Below, piece after piece: positions 1 to 7,700 of a stretch of DNA of 8,299 nucleotides. A program made the translations under genes and the position numbers. Below the pieces are notes generated by a model. That model worked only from the letters and a program-made list of their open reading frames with translations. It ran no database searches and was not told where the DNA came from. The stretch is taken from assembly GCA_003539755.1 (NCBI GenBank), contig DPOH01000229.1, positions 1-8,299 of the forward strand. Reading direction: 5' to 3'. The DNA is from Clostridium sp. Lineage in GTDB: Bacteria; Bacillota; Clostridia; Clostridiales; Clostridiaceae. Positions within the stretch are counted from its first letter, which is position 1. The number at the start of each line of letters is the position of its first letter.

Positions 1-116
1 TAACTATACATATAAAATCTTCGCTTTTATCTATCTTGATATATTAAAATTACCAACTTTTTACTCATATATATACTTATATCGACTGGTACTATTTTTC
101 AAATATTAACCCCATC
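1..116. other. Gene-free sequence beyond the McrBC operon
   Basis: No reading frame of useful length crosses this stretch on either strand. It is mostly A/T. The only recognisable content is at 80-116, which belongs to the left copy of the repeated intergenic module (TATCGAC and CTATTTTTCAAATA). The next gene to the left lies outside the window. Confidence 0.6.
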
Positions 117-151
117 AAAAAACGTTGCCACTTTTGGCAACGTTCATTTAT
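80..151 (-). repeat. Left copy of intergenic hairpin module flanking the McrBC operon
   Basis: This is the left copy (A) of a module repeated in direct orientation at 4652-4701 (B). On the plus strand both copies read TATCGAC, then CTATT(T)(T/C)TCAAATA, then the stem CGTTGCCA, four loop bases, TGGCAACG, and CAT(T/C)TAT. Copy A carries about 6 extra bases after TATCGAC and about 15 extra bases between CAAATA and the stem. The outermost stem pair differs but stays paired (A-T here, second position G-C in copy B). The loop is CTTT here and AAAG in copy B. The two copies sit just outside the four-gene McrBC operon. What is seen is the similarity; that it marks a cassette boundary is inference. 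Confidence 0.65.
117..144 (-). terminator. Intrinsic terminator of the McrBC operon
   Basis: A perfect 10-bp inverted repeat (121-130 with 135-144) encloses a 4-base loop. Read on the minus strand, the stem AACGTTGCCA / TGGCAACGTT runs straight into six T residues (complement of A117-A122), the classic layout of a Rho-independent terminator for leftward transcription. It lies 46 bases beyond the stop codon of the last gene of the McrBC operon. Read rightwards the hairpin is not followed by a U-run, so it acts in one direction. Confidence 0.85.
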
Positions 152-170
152 TGAATCAATATATTTAAAT

Positions 171-191
171 AAAAAAAGGTCATTATCACCT
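171..191 (-). terminator. Possible weak first terminator overlapping the last stop codon
   Basis: On the minus strand a short imperfect hairpin (AGGTGATAATGACCT, with one internal G-G mismatch) touches the stop codon of the 150-residue gene and is followed at once by seven T residues. It is too weak to be convincing alone. Together with the strong hairpin at 117-144 it would form a tandem terminator. Confidence 0.3.
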
Positions 192-643
192 CAAATACCC
201 AAATCACAATATAAAATTTCTATAGAGACATTATAATCTCTTACTCCACCATATTGTTTAATCATTCCCCAACTAAATATTTTTTGTCTTTCAGTATCTT
301 TCAAAAGTTCATGCATTAATTGAGAATTTTTGCCTACCACATCCCATAATTTATTTTGATCATCTTCATGATATGCAGCTGACAGCCCTGCTGTATCTAC
401 TGTTATTTCTGTTTTCATCAACTCATCATAACACACTAACCTAACACTAACTGCATCATTACCATATTTTGTTCTTATCATTAGCCTAGTACCATCGCCT
501 TCTGATAAATCTTTTCTATTTTCTTCGTTCATCAATTCCACTAAATTAGAACCCTGTAATTCTTTCAATGTCATTCTTGGTTTTATCTTATATTTTTCGT
601 CAATTGTTAATATCCCTGTTTCAATATCTAATTCAATCCCCAT
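191..643 (-). CDS. Unrecognised 150-residue protein, last gene of the McrBC operon
   Basis: Function is not recognised. I prefer the ATG at 643 (MGIELDIETG...), which has AAGGA ten bases upstream; a TTG at 652 would add three residues but lies on top of that ribosome binding site. The protein is soluble, with no signal peptide or membrane segment. It begins with alternating beta-type residues (IELDIETGILTIDEKYKI) and a PRMTLKEL segment, and ends with SWGMIKQYGG...VSIEILY. From memory this plan (an 'IETG-LTI' opening, a 'P-MT' helix start and a closing W-G-I strand pair) resembles small immunity-like proteins found beside toxins and other conflict genes; this is unverified. It starts 32 bases after the mcrC stop, with no terminator between, so it should be co-transcribed with mcrBC. 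It could be an accessory or control factor of the McrBC system, or an unrelated passenger. Confidence 0.8.
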   Translation of the reverse strand: MGIELDIETGILTIDEKYKIKPRMTLKELQGSNLVELMNEENRKDLSEGDGTRLMIRTKYGNDAVSVRLVCYDELMKTEITVDTAGLSAAYHEDDQNKLWDVVGKNSQLMHELLKDTERQKIFSWGMIKQYGGVRDYNVSIEILYCDLGI

Positions 644-675
644 TTTCCCCAATTCCTTTTCTTGATATTTTTTAG

Positions 676-1974
676 TTAATTTAATTTCATAGCTATGCGT
701 CTGATAAATTCATTTTTTGCCTCTTCAAATGTATTACTATCTTCTATATTTATTCCATCAACAAAGAATGAAGTATTGCAATTTGAATCTCCAAACAAAT
801 TACTACTTGAGTTATCTCTTATTTCTCCAGCAAATGGATATATAAGACCTCCACCTAGTAGATTAATTTTGCTTAAATAATAGCTCATATATGTATGTAT
901 CTGAAAGAAATCACTACGATCCAAATCTATTTTCCTAAACATCATCTTCTTATATTTTGCATCAAGTACAAGTATATTTTCTTCTTTCTTCATTATTATG
1001 TCAGGTATTATCTTTCTTTTAAAGAAGGTATCTTTATAAACCTCTATTTCATCACTTGATATCTTCCATCCTTCATTTTTAAAGTTCTTTTCCAAAATAG
1101 TTTTTATATAAATCTCCCATATTTCAGCCATATCTAGAAAGAATCCCATTCCGTTTTTATGGTTTTTATTATTTGTATTAATATCACTGCTTCTTATAAT
1201 AAGCCAAGAAAAATCTACAATTTCCTTATATGACTGATATATGCTTTTATATTTGATACTCTTGTACTCATTTAAAGTAACACTTTTTCTATTTGAAGGC
1301 ATACTTTGAATTTCGTGAACAATATCCTTAATATTTTGAGGCAGATTTAGTGAAGAAAGTGAATAATATTTATTCAGCTTATTGTATGCTTCCAGAATAA
1401 TTCTAGAAATAATATAATCACACTCTTTTTCATAGCTTTGTGATACAACTTTTCCCTCTGTATAATATGGAATTGCTGATTTAGAAACTGATATCCTTCC
1501 TCTTGCACTGTATCCTTTATGCTGTTTCTTTACAGTTTTCCTAGGCAGACCATGTTTATTTGCTTTACTTAATTTTTTCAGCCATATCATTGAAATAAGT
1601 TTTTTCATCAAAATTTCAGAATCATTATTTTTACTAATCCCAGACTGATTATTAACTGCTTTTATATTAAAAATCTCCTCAATAATCTTAAAGAAAATCA
1701 CATTCCCGAATCTAGGCTGAATAACTAATTCATATTGTATATTATTATAATTAAACCTTGCATTTCCAACATATCTGCCAGCATACCACTTTCCCTGTCT
1801 ATAATCATATTCAGCTAGACTAATATCATCTTCTCTTGATTTCTCCTGCTTAAAACTAAAAAAACTGTTATTACTGCTATTATTTTGTATAAAATATTTT
1901 AAAGCCTGCTCATCCTCATTATTAAGTTCAAATTCTAAACAGTCCTTTGCAAATAATACTCTACACTCTTCCAT
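676..1974 (-). CDS. mcrC: McrC-family nuclease subunit of a type IV restriction enzyme
   Basis: McrC partners the McrB GTPase ring, stimulates its GTP hydrolysis and supplies the nuclease that cuts DNA containing modified cytosines. The 432-residue protein shows the family plan. The N-terminal part (about 1-100) ends in YAGRYVGNARF and ELVIQPRFG. A basic stretch HGLPRKTVKKQHKGYSARGR follows at about 141-160. A linker segment GFFLDMAEIWEIYI lies near 277-290. The C-terminal PD-(D/E)xK site has P324-D325, then D338-A-K340 (LVLDAKYK), then Q358 in DFFQIHTYMSYY. All expected catalytic residues are present, so it looks active. The ATG overlaps the end of mcrB by 14 bases, and its AAGGAG (1985-1990, ten bases upstream) lies inside mcrB, indicating coupled translation and a fixed subunit ratio. 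No frameshift is seen. Confidence 0.93.
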   Translation of the reverse strand: MEECRVLFAKDCLEFELNNEDEQALKYFIQNNSSNNSFFSFKQEKSREDDISLAEYDYRQGKWYAGRYVGNARFNYNNIQYELVIQPRFGNVIFFKIIEEIFNIKAVNNQSGISKNNDSEILMKKLISMIWLKKLSKANKHGLPRKTVKKQHKGYSARGRISVSKSAIPYYTEGKVVSQSYEKECDYIISRIILEAYNKLNKYYSLSSLNLPQNIKDIVHEIQSMPSNRKSVTLNEYKSIKYKSIYQSYKEIVDFSWLIIRSSDINTNNKNHKNGMGFFLDMAEIWEIYIKTILEKNFKNEGWKISSDEIEVYKDTFFKRKIIPDIIMKKEENILVLDAKYKKMMFRKIDLDRSDFFQIHTYMSYYLSKINLLGGGLIYPFAGEIRDNSSSNLFGDSNCNTSFFVDGINIEDSNTFEEAKNEFIRRIAMKLN

Positions 1975-3718
1975 TTAGAAATATCTCCTTGAATTCTGAC
2001 ATAACATTACTCAATTCACCTTTTTCCATATTACCCAAGAATGCTTCAATAATAGGCCTTATAGATATATTCCATAAAACTTCAGCTGGGCCATTTGCCT
2101 TAAATAAAGGTACATTCTTAATGTAGCCAGGCTTACCAGTAAATCCATTAGCAATATCAATTATTTCAGCAAAAAAAGCATGACCTATTTCATATTCTTT
2201 TCCAAGCTCATCAATGCTTCTTATCTTTTCATTTAAAAGACTTGCGTTTTCTATAAATTTCTCAACATCAGATTCTACTATTTTTGAATTTCTAGAATGT
2301 CTTTTATGTTCTATAATATTTCTCAATGCTTCTTCATCAAATCCATAAAAGAACCAAACAAAACGTCTTCTAAGTGCAAAATCCAACTGTTCTAATGAAA
2401 AATCTATTTCATTCATTGTTCCGATAATATAAAGATTCTCAGGAACTTTAATCTTAAATCCACCTATTGATAAATCTATTACACTATTTCTATTTTCAAT
2501 ACCTGAGAATAATTCTCCAAATAATCTGGATACATCTACACGATTAATTTCATCTAATATAAGTACATTAGGCATATTATTCTTTTCTACTTCTTCACAT
2601 AGTTTTAGGAAATACCCCTTTGTAGGTACTGTCTCTCCATTTTTAAGCTGCATACCTGCAATAAAATCTTCATATGAATAATTACTATGCATTTGTAAAT
2701 GATGTATATACTTTTCCACATCAATATCATTTTCTATATAAGTCTTTATATTTTCTTTTTCTTGTGCAACATATTCCTGAAGTATAAATGATTTAGCTAT
2801 CTCCCTTGCAGAATATGTTTTCCCAGTTCCAGGAGGGCCATATAAGATTATTGATTTCTTATATTTTAAAGCCTGATATTCTGAATAAGTTTTATCACTC
2901 ATAACTGGATTCCACAAGCTTAAGATTTTAGAATCATAGAAATTAAAATCCTTTTCGTTTCTATTACTGTTTTCTATTACTGATCTTATTATACTTATTC
3001 TCTCATCTATATTTTTTTCTAAATCATCCTCTTCCAATAAGGCTTCAAAAGCAGAAGCAAGCTGTACTTTGTGATTTTGAGCTATTATAGGCTCATACTT
3101 ATCAGAATTGCATAAATGAAGCAATATATTATACATTGCACATGAACCTTCAGTATCACTTCCCCATGTCTCTCTAATATCATCATACTCTGATTCATCA
3201 CTGTAAACATCAGTATTTTGCTTATAAACACATACTCTTTCTATTAGTTGCTTGCATGATTCAATATCTTCAAACTCATGTCTTTCAAGAAACTGAAATA
3301 ATCTTATATTAAAAGCTATTTCTCTATACTTATTCTGCTTATGATAAGTTCCTCCAGAACCAAAACCTTTATCAAAACATGAATTAATTAGCGCAATGTT
3401 ATCATCAAGGCATGTCCTTACTGCATTAATTTTTCCTTGTTTTGTCATATCAGTAACAGCCATTGCCCATAACCAGCATGCATGTGCAAACACCAATTTT
3501 ACATCAACATCAGCATCACTAAACTGCTCCTTAATTTTTTCATCAAAACTTCTTTTATCCTCTTTTGCATTATCTATATATAACTCTATACACTTATTTA
3601 CACTCTCTTCAGTTAAAATCCCCTCATTATCTGTCAATATGCTGTTCTTGTTTATAATAAATTCCTCTATAAACCTGTCAAAATTTTCATAAGTTCTTTT
3701 ACAATCTTTAATCCTCAT
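1961..3718 (-). CDS. mcrB: McrB-family AAA+ GTPase, motor subunit of a type IV restriction enzyme
   Basis: McrB recognises modified-cytosine DNA through its N-terminal domain and forms a hexameric AAA+ ring that translocates DNA using GTP, with McrC as nuclease. In this 585-residue protein the AAA+ core occupies about 280-560: Walker A GPPGTGKT at 294-301, Walker B VLILDEINR at 385-393, the McrB signature MNxxD as MNEID at 435-439, arginines in ALRRRF at 448-453, and a C-terminal RPIIEAFLG near 554-562. The first ~260 residues are not recognised as the DUF3578 methyl-DNA domain of E. coli McrB (459 residues in all). They include HACWLWAMAVTDM (79-91) and SGGTYHKQNKYREIAFN (121-137), which I recall from McrB-like proteins of Firmicutes and Bacteroidetes. 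The ATG is preceded by GAGGAG (3727-3732) at eight bases and by an in-frame stop, so the start is firm. It lies 90 bases after the 237-residue gene. Confidence 0.93.
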   Translation of the reverse strand: MRIKDCKRTYENFDRFIEEFIINKNSILTDNEGILTEESVNKCIELYIDNAKEDKRSFDEKIKEQFSDADVDVKLVFAHACWLWAMAVTDMTKQGKINAVRTCLDDNIALINSCFDKGFGSGGTYHKQNKYREIAFNIRLFQFLERHEFEDIESCKQLIERVCVYKQNTDVYSDESEYDDIRETWGSDTEGSCAMYNILLHLCNSDKYEPIIAQNHKVQLASAFEALLEEDDLEKNIDERISIIRSVIENSNRNEKDFNFYDSKILSLWNPVMSDKTYSEYQALKYKKSIILYGPPGTGKTYSAREIAKSFILQEYVAQEKENIKTYIENDIDVEKYIHHLQMHSNYSYEDFIAGMQLKNGETVPTKGYFLKLCEEVEKNNMPNVLILDEINRVDVSRLFGELFSGIENRNSVIDLSIGGFKIKVPENLYIIGTMNEIDFSLEQLDFALRRRFVWFFYGFDEEALRNIIEHKRHSRNSKIVESDVEKFIENASLLNEKIRSIDELGKEYEIGHAFFAEIIDIANGFTGKPGYIKNVPLFKANGPAEVLWNISIRPIIEAFLGNMEKGELSNVMSEFKEIFLNGRV

Positions 3719-3737
3719 CTGTATTTCTCCTCAGTTA

Positions 3738-3760
3738 CTTTAATATAATCTCCCTTAAAG
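3738..3760 (-). other. Short inverted repeat in the leader of mcrB
   Basis: CTTTAA and TTAAAG form a 6-bp inverted repeat separated by 11 bases, six bases upstream of the mcrB ribosome binding site. It is AT-only apart from the end pair, and there is no U-run after it, so it is not a terminator. It might modestly structure the mcrB leader, but could equally be chance in such AT-rich DNA. Confidence 0.2.
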
Positions 3761-3763
3761 ATT

Positions 3764-3795
3764 ATTTTAACACTAAACGTTTTGTTCTTTAAAAT
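3764..3795 (-). promoter_or_regulatory. Possible internal promoter ahead of mcrB
   Basis: In the 90-base gap before mcrB the minus strand carries TAAAAT (3764-3769), five of six matches to TATAAT. It is preceded by TG in the extended -10 position (3771-3772), with a poor -35 (TTAAAG) 17 bases further up. Such a site could express mcrBC without the 237-residue gene. AT-rich spacer DNA produces such matches by chance, so this is weak. Confidence 0.25.
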
Positions 3796-3808
3796 ATTAC
3801 GTATTTAT

Positions 3809-4522
3809 TTAATGTAAATCAGAATAATCTGCCTTAAGATATATCTTATAATCACTTAATTTTATATTATATCTATTTAACATTTTAATTAATAGATTTC
3901 TTATACCATTAGCACTTAAGTTAGTTTCAACATATATATTGGCTGATTTTATCTCTCTTGCAGCTCTCATAGTTGGTAGTTTTACTCTCGAAAAATAAAT
4001 TACCTTTTTACCATTCATCTTAGAATCATCAACAAAACTCTTAACGATACTAGAATCCTTTTTAGCCAAATAATTTATAGTTTGTACTAAAGCACCTTTC
4101 CAATCCTTTATCTCAACTTTTGTACCTTCAATTTTAAAAGCACATGGTCTTTTATGAGTTAAATCTTCATACAAATTATATTCTATATCTATATCTACCA
4201 AGTAATCGCTATAATTAGGTATAGATTTTTCATCACCATCAACTATTTTCTCTGCCTCTTCTATATTACTATTATCTATAATAGTGTCTAACTCACCTAT
4301 AGCTTCTTGTATTTTCTTACTTATAGAATCTAATTCTTCACTATTCAAGCTCAATTCAGCTGCTTTTTTAAAATCTTTTTCCATAAAAGATTTATTCACC
4401 TTTTCACCAACTTGTTCTATTGCAGCATCTATAGAAGTTGCTAATAGGTCTAATGCCTCTCTTATATCACCTACAGAACTAGGTACCTCTTCACCTAAAA
4501 ATTCAAATACTTTAAAATCCAT
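3809..4522 (-). CDS. Unrecognised 237-residue protein, first gene of the McrBC operon
   Basis: No named family is assigned. I choose the ATG at 4522 (MDFKVFEFLG...) because GGAGGG (4530-4535) lies seven bases ahead of it; an ATG at 4537 would add five residues but overlaps that ribosome binding site. Residues ~15-100 look helical and charged (REALDLLATSIDAAIEQVGE...), possibly a coiled coil or oligomerisation arm, followed by an acidic linker. The C-terminal part (~105-230) is compact and mixed. It has RPCAFKIEGTKVEIKDWKGA near 125-144, YFSRVKLP, and YVETNLSANGIRNLL near 197-211. From memory, a small 'G-x-V-W...SAN-I' module of this kind occurs at the C-termini of restriction- and nuclease-linked proteins, where a nucleic-acid-binding role would fit; this is unverified. 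It has no signal peptide, membrane segment or visible nuclease triad. Its place directly ahead of mcrB suggests an accessory subunit or regulator. Confidence 0.85.
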   Translation of the reverse strand: MDFKVFEFLGEEVPSSVGDIREALDLLATSIDAAIEQVGEKVNKSFMEKDFKKAAELSLNSEELDSISKKIQEAIGELDTIIDNSNIEEAEKIVDGDEKSIPNYSDYLVDIDIEYNLYEDLTHKRPCAFKIEGTKVEIKDWKGALVQTINYLAKKDSSIVKSFVDDSKMNGKKVIYFSRVKLPTMRAAREIKSANIYVETNLSANGIRNLLIKMLNRYNIKLSDYKIYLKADYSDLH

Positions 4523-4547
4523 TTTTCTTCCCTCCATTAGTTTGAAT

Positions 4548-4577
4548 TTTATATTTTTACATAATTAATTATTGCAA
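4548..4577 (-). promoter_or_regulatory. Candidate promoter of the McrBC operon
   Basis: On the minus strand TTGCAA (4572-4577, four of six matches to TTGACA) is separated by 18 bases from TATAAA (4548-4553, five of six to TATAAT). A transcript would start near 4541, giving a leader of roughly 18 bases before the preferred ATG at 4522. It lies between the hairpin behind hsdR and the first gene of the operon, which is where the operon promoter is expected. The surrounding DNA is almost pure A/T, so chance matches are likely. Confidence 0.4.
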
Positions 4578-4651
4578 TTTATAAATTTATATAATATATT
4601 TTTCTAAATATTCTCTGTTCTGTACAATAGATAATTAAAAGATTTAATAAT

Positions 4652-4701
4652 TATCGACTATTCTCAAATAAGCGTTGCCAAAAGTGGCAACGCTCATCTA
4701 T
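4652..4701 (-). repeat. Right copy of intergenic hairpin module flanking the McrBC operon
   Basis: This is the right copy (B) of the module at 80-151. It is more compact: TATCGAC runs directly into TATTCTCAAATA and then the stem, without the two short insertions of copy A. The perfect 10-bp stem is 4671-4680 with 4685-4694 and has loop AAAG on the plus strand, the reverse complement of copy A's loop. The flanks and the stem are therefore in direct orientation but the loop is flipped. One copy follows hsdR and the other follows the McrBC operon, each downstream of leftward genes. Confidence 0.65.
4664..4694 (-). terminator. Probable terminator of hsdR
   Basis: A perfect 10-bp, 4-base-loop hairpin (4671-4694) lies 52 bases beyond the hsdR stop. 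On the minus strand its stem ends in ...GGCAACGCT followed by TATTTGAG, a broken U-tract that is weaker than the six-T run of the related hairpin at 117-144. Termination is plausible but may be leaky, which would let some hsdR transcription run into the McrBC operon. Confidence 0.6.
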
Positions 4702-4746
4702 ATCCAAATTTCTCTAAATATATAAATCTTATAAATTATTTGATTA

Positions 4747-7700
4747 TTACATATTAACGCATTGAAGCTTAGCCTGTTCCAACACATCCTCAATAGCTTT
4801 CTTACTCTTATTTGGTGGATAGTCATACTTCTTTAGCAGTCTTTTTATGACACTTCTCATTTTAGCCTGAGCCTGTGCCTTTTCATACCAGGCATGAGTC
4901 ATATTTTCTCTTACTGTTTTAGTAAGTTCTCTAGCTATTTTTATAAGTATGTCATCTCCCATTTCTTTTATGACTTCAGGATCAGATGTTAATACATCAA
5001 AGAATGCTTTTTCTTCATATGTAAGTCCTACTTGATGACCTTTTTCTATTGCTTCTAATAGTTCATGTTTGAATTTAACTAATTCTTCTAGAACTTTGAA
5101 TACATCTTCAGCATCGCTTCTGTTATTATATCGTTCTATTATTTTTTCAAGTCTTTCACTGAATGTCTTACTTACAACTAAGTTTGTTTTCTTTACATCT
5201 GCTACTTTTTCTTTCATTACTCTCATTAATATGTTCGCTGCCATATTCTTTTGTGGTAATGCTTGCAGCTTATTTAAGTTTTCATCTGTTAAAAGTTCAA
5301 ATGTTTCTTTTGTACCTGCTTCTGTTAGTGAAAGTACTTCATCACTTAGGATTGCTTGCTCTAGCATATCTGATATTCTTTTATTTACTTCTTTTAAATC
5401 TGGCACTCCATTTTTTGTTGTTTTCATTACAAAGCTTCTTACTGCTATAAAGTAAGCTATTTCATTTTTAACTTCTTTACTTAATAAGCTTGTGCATATT
5501 TTATATACATCTTTTAATCTCTTTGCATTTGTAAGGAATATATTCTTACGAGCTTCTGTCTGTTGTACATATTCTGCTCCATCTCTTATAAGTTCAAATC
5601 TTCTCTTGTCTGATTCTTTGAAGAAATCACTATAATCAAAGAAATGGAACACATTTCTTAATACTTCAACAATATCAAGTGCAATCTTTTTACCTTCTTC
5701 ATTTTCTTGAATCTTATCTTGATCTCTTGTAGTATAAGTCTTTAATGCATCAAAAAGGTCTTTCTTTATACCTATATAATCTACTACAAGTCCACCTGTT
5801 TTTCCTGGATAAACTCTATTAACTCTTGCAATAGCCTGCATTAAATTATGAGCTTTCATTGGTTTATCTATATACATTGTATCAAGACATGGTACATCAA
5901 AACCTGTAAGCCACATATCAACTACAATAACTATTTTAAATTCACTATTTTCATCTCTAAATTCTGCTTCTAAATCTTTCTGGTGTTTTTTATTACCTAT
6001 GAGCTTAGCCATTTCTTCGCTATCTTGATTATTTGTTGTCATGACCATCTTTACTTTGTTTTCCCAATCTGGTCTTTGCTTCATTATTTCCTTGTACATT
6101 TTAAATGCTGATTTTCTTGAATAAGCTACAATCATAGCTTTACCTTTTACAAGATTTTCTCTTTCCTCATAATGTTCTATTAAATCAGTTATAAGTTCTC
6201 TTATTCTATCATCATTAGAAATAATCTGTTCCATCTTACTTAACTGCTTTTGGCTTGCTTCTACAACATAATCTTCTACACCTTCATTAATTTGCATGCT
6301 CCAATATTCTTGATCTATTCTTTGAAGCATAGCATCATTAAGCTTAACTTTTGCCAATCTTGATTCATAATAAATCTTAACTGTAGCTCCATCATGTACA
6401 GCTTGAGTCATATCATATACATCAATAAGGTCACCAAATACTCCATATGTTGATTTATCTGTAGTTTCAATAGGTGTTCCTGTAAATGCAATATATGTAG
6501 CATTAGGCATAGCTTCTCTTAAATACTTAGCATATCCATACTTAACTTCACCAGATTCTAAATCAACCTTTCCATCAAGACCATATTGAGTTCTATGAGC
6601 TTCATCAACCATAACAATAATGTTCTTTCTTTCAGATAATAAACCAGTTTCTTCTTCAAACTTCTGTATAGTTGAAAATATTACTCCACCAGTCTTTCTA
6701 TTATCCAATAAAGTTTTAACATCTTGTCTGCTTTCTGCTTGAAGTGGCTCCTGTCTTAAAAATTCCTTTGCACTACCAAATGTTCCAAACAACTGCCCAT
6801 CTAAATCATTTCTATCTGTAATAACTAATATGGTAGGATTGTTAAGTTCTTCATCCTTAATCAAGTTACCAGCCAAGAATGTCATAGAAAAGCTCTTTCC
6901 ACTTCCCTGAGTATGCCATACAACTCCTGCTCTACCATCTGTAGCAACAGCCTTCTTAACAGCTTTAATAGCTTTATTCATACCAAAATATTGATGATAT
7001 GCAGCCATAATCTTTCCCTTAGATGTAAAAAGGATAAAGTTCTTAATTATATCAAGGATTCTATCCTTGCCAAACATACCATATAATAAGGTATCAAAAT
7101 TAAGCTTATCAATAACCTCATCAGTATCATCAACCTTTTTCCAAGCCATAAATCTGTCAAAAGGTGCAGTCAAAGTTCCAGCCTTGGAATTAACACCATC
7201 ACTTATAACAAGAAATGCATTATAATAAAATAAAGTTGGAATATGTATATTCTTATAATTCATAATCTGCTTATATGCATCCTCAATAGTAACCTCTTCC
7301 CTTGAAGTACTCTTAAGCTCCATTAATACAACAGGAATACCATTAATATAAACAATGACATCTGGAATCTTCTTAACAACGTCATCTTCATTAACTTCCA
7401 CCTGATTAACAACTAAATAATCATTGTTTTCAAAATTAGAATAATCTATTAACTTAACAGTATTATACTCTGTCTTGCCATCAATAAAATCAGTAACTTC
7501 CACACCTTCAGTAAGATACTTATGAAAAATCTTATTGTTAGTAAAAACATCATTAGTTTCAAAAGTTCTAATCTTACGAATAGCCTCTTTTATAGAACTC
7601 TCTGGAATACCCTTGTTAATTTCAACAAGCTTACTCTCAAGCCTGTCTAAAAGCAAAACTTCCTTGCTGTCATTATTTAAATTGCTACCATGTATATATT

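Noticed and set aside
1..79. Possible small peptide on the minus strand (MSKKLVILIYQDR)
   Set aside because: Thirteen codons with no ribosome binding site, in gene-free A/T-rich DNA.
695..880. Short plus-strand open frame antisense to mcrC
   Set aside because: Only 61 codons, inside mcrC, with no ribosome binding site of note.
3396..3692. Plus-strand open frame antisense to mcrB
   Set aside because: Low-complexity product fully inside mcrB on the other strand; no sign of independent coding.
4284..4568. Plus-strand open frame antisense to the 237-residue gene
   Set aside because: Serine-rich shadow of the minus-strand gene, with no plausible initiation signal.
4630..4655. 8-bp inverted repeat GATAATTA/TAATTATC upstream of the McrBC operon
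   Set aside because: Could be an operator, but the arms are almost pure A/T, separated by 10 bases and about 50 bases upstream of the candidate -35; chance is as likely.
121..4694. Hairpins as integron attC sites
   Set aside because: The perfect short stem with 4-base loop lacks the attC core sites (RYYYAAC / GTTRRRY), the bulged bases and the length of attC; no integrase is present. A terminator role explains the U-run.
121..4694. Hairpins as terminal inverted repeats of an insertion sequence
   Set aside because: The flanks are in direct, not inverted, orientation, and no transposase lies between them.
5069..5455. Plus-strand open frames antisense to hsdR (also 5163-5450)
   Set aside because: Serine/leucine/phenylalanine-rich products of the T-rich complement of a well-supported gene, with no ribosome binding site or family resemblance.
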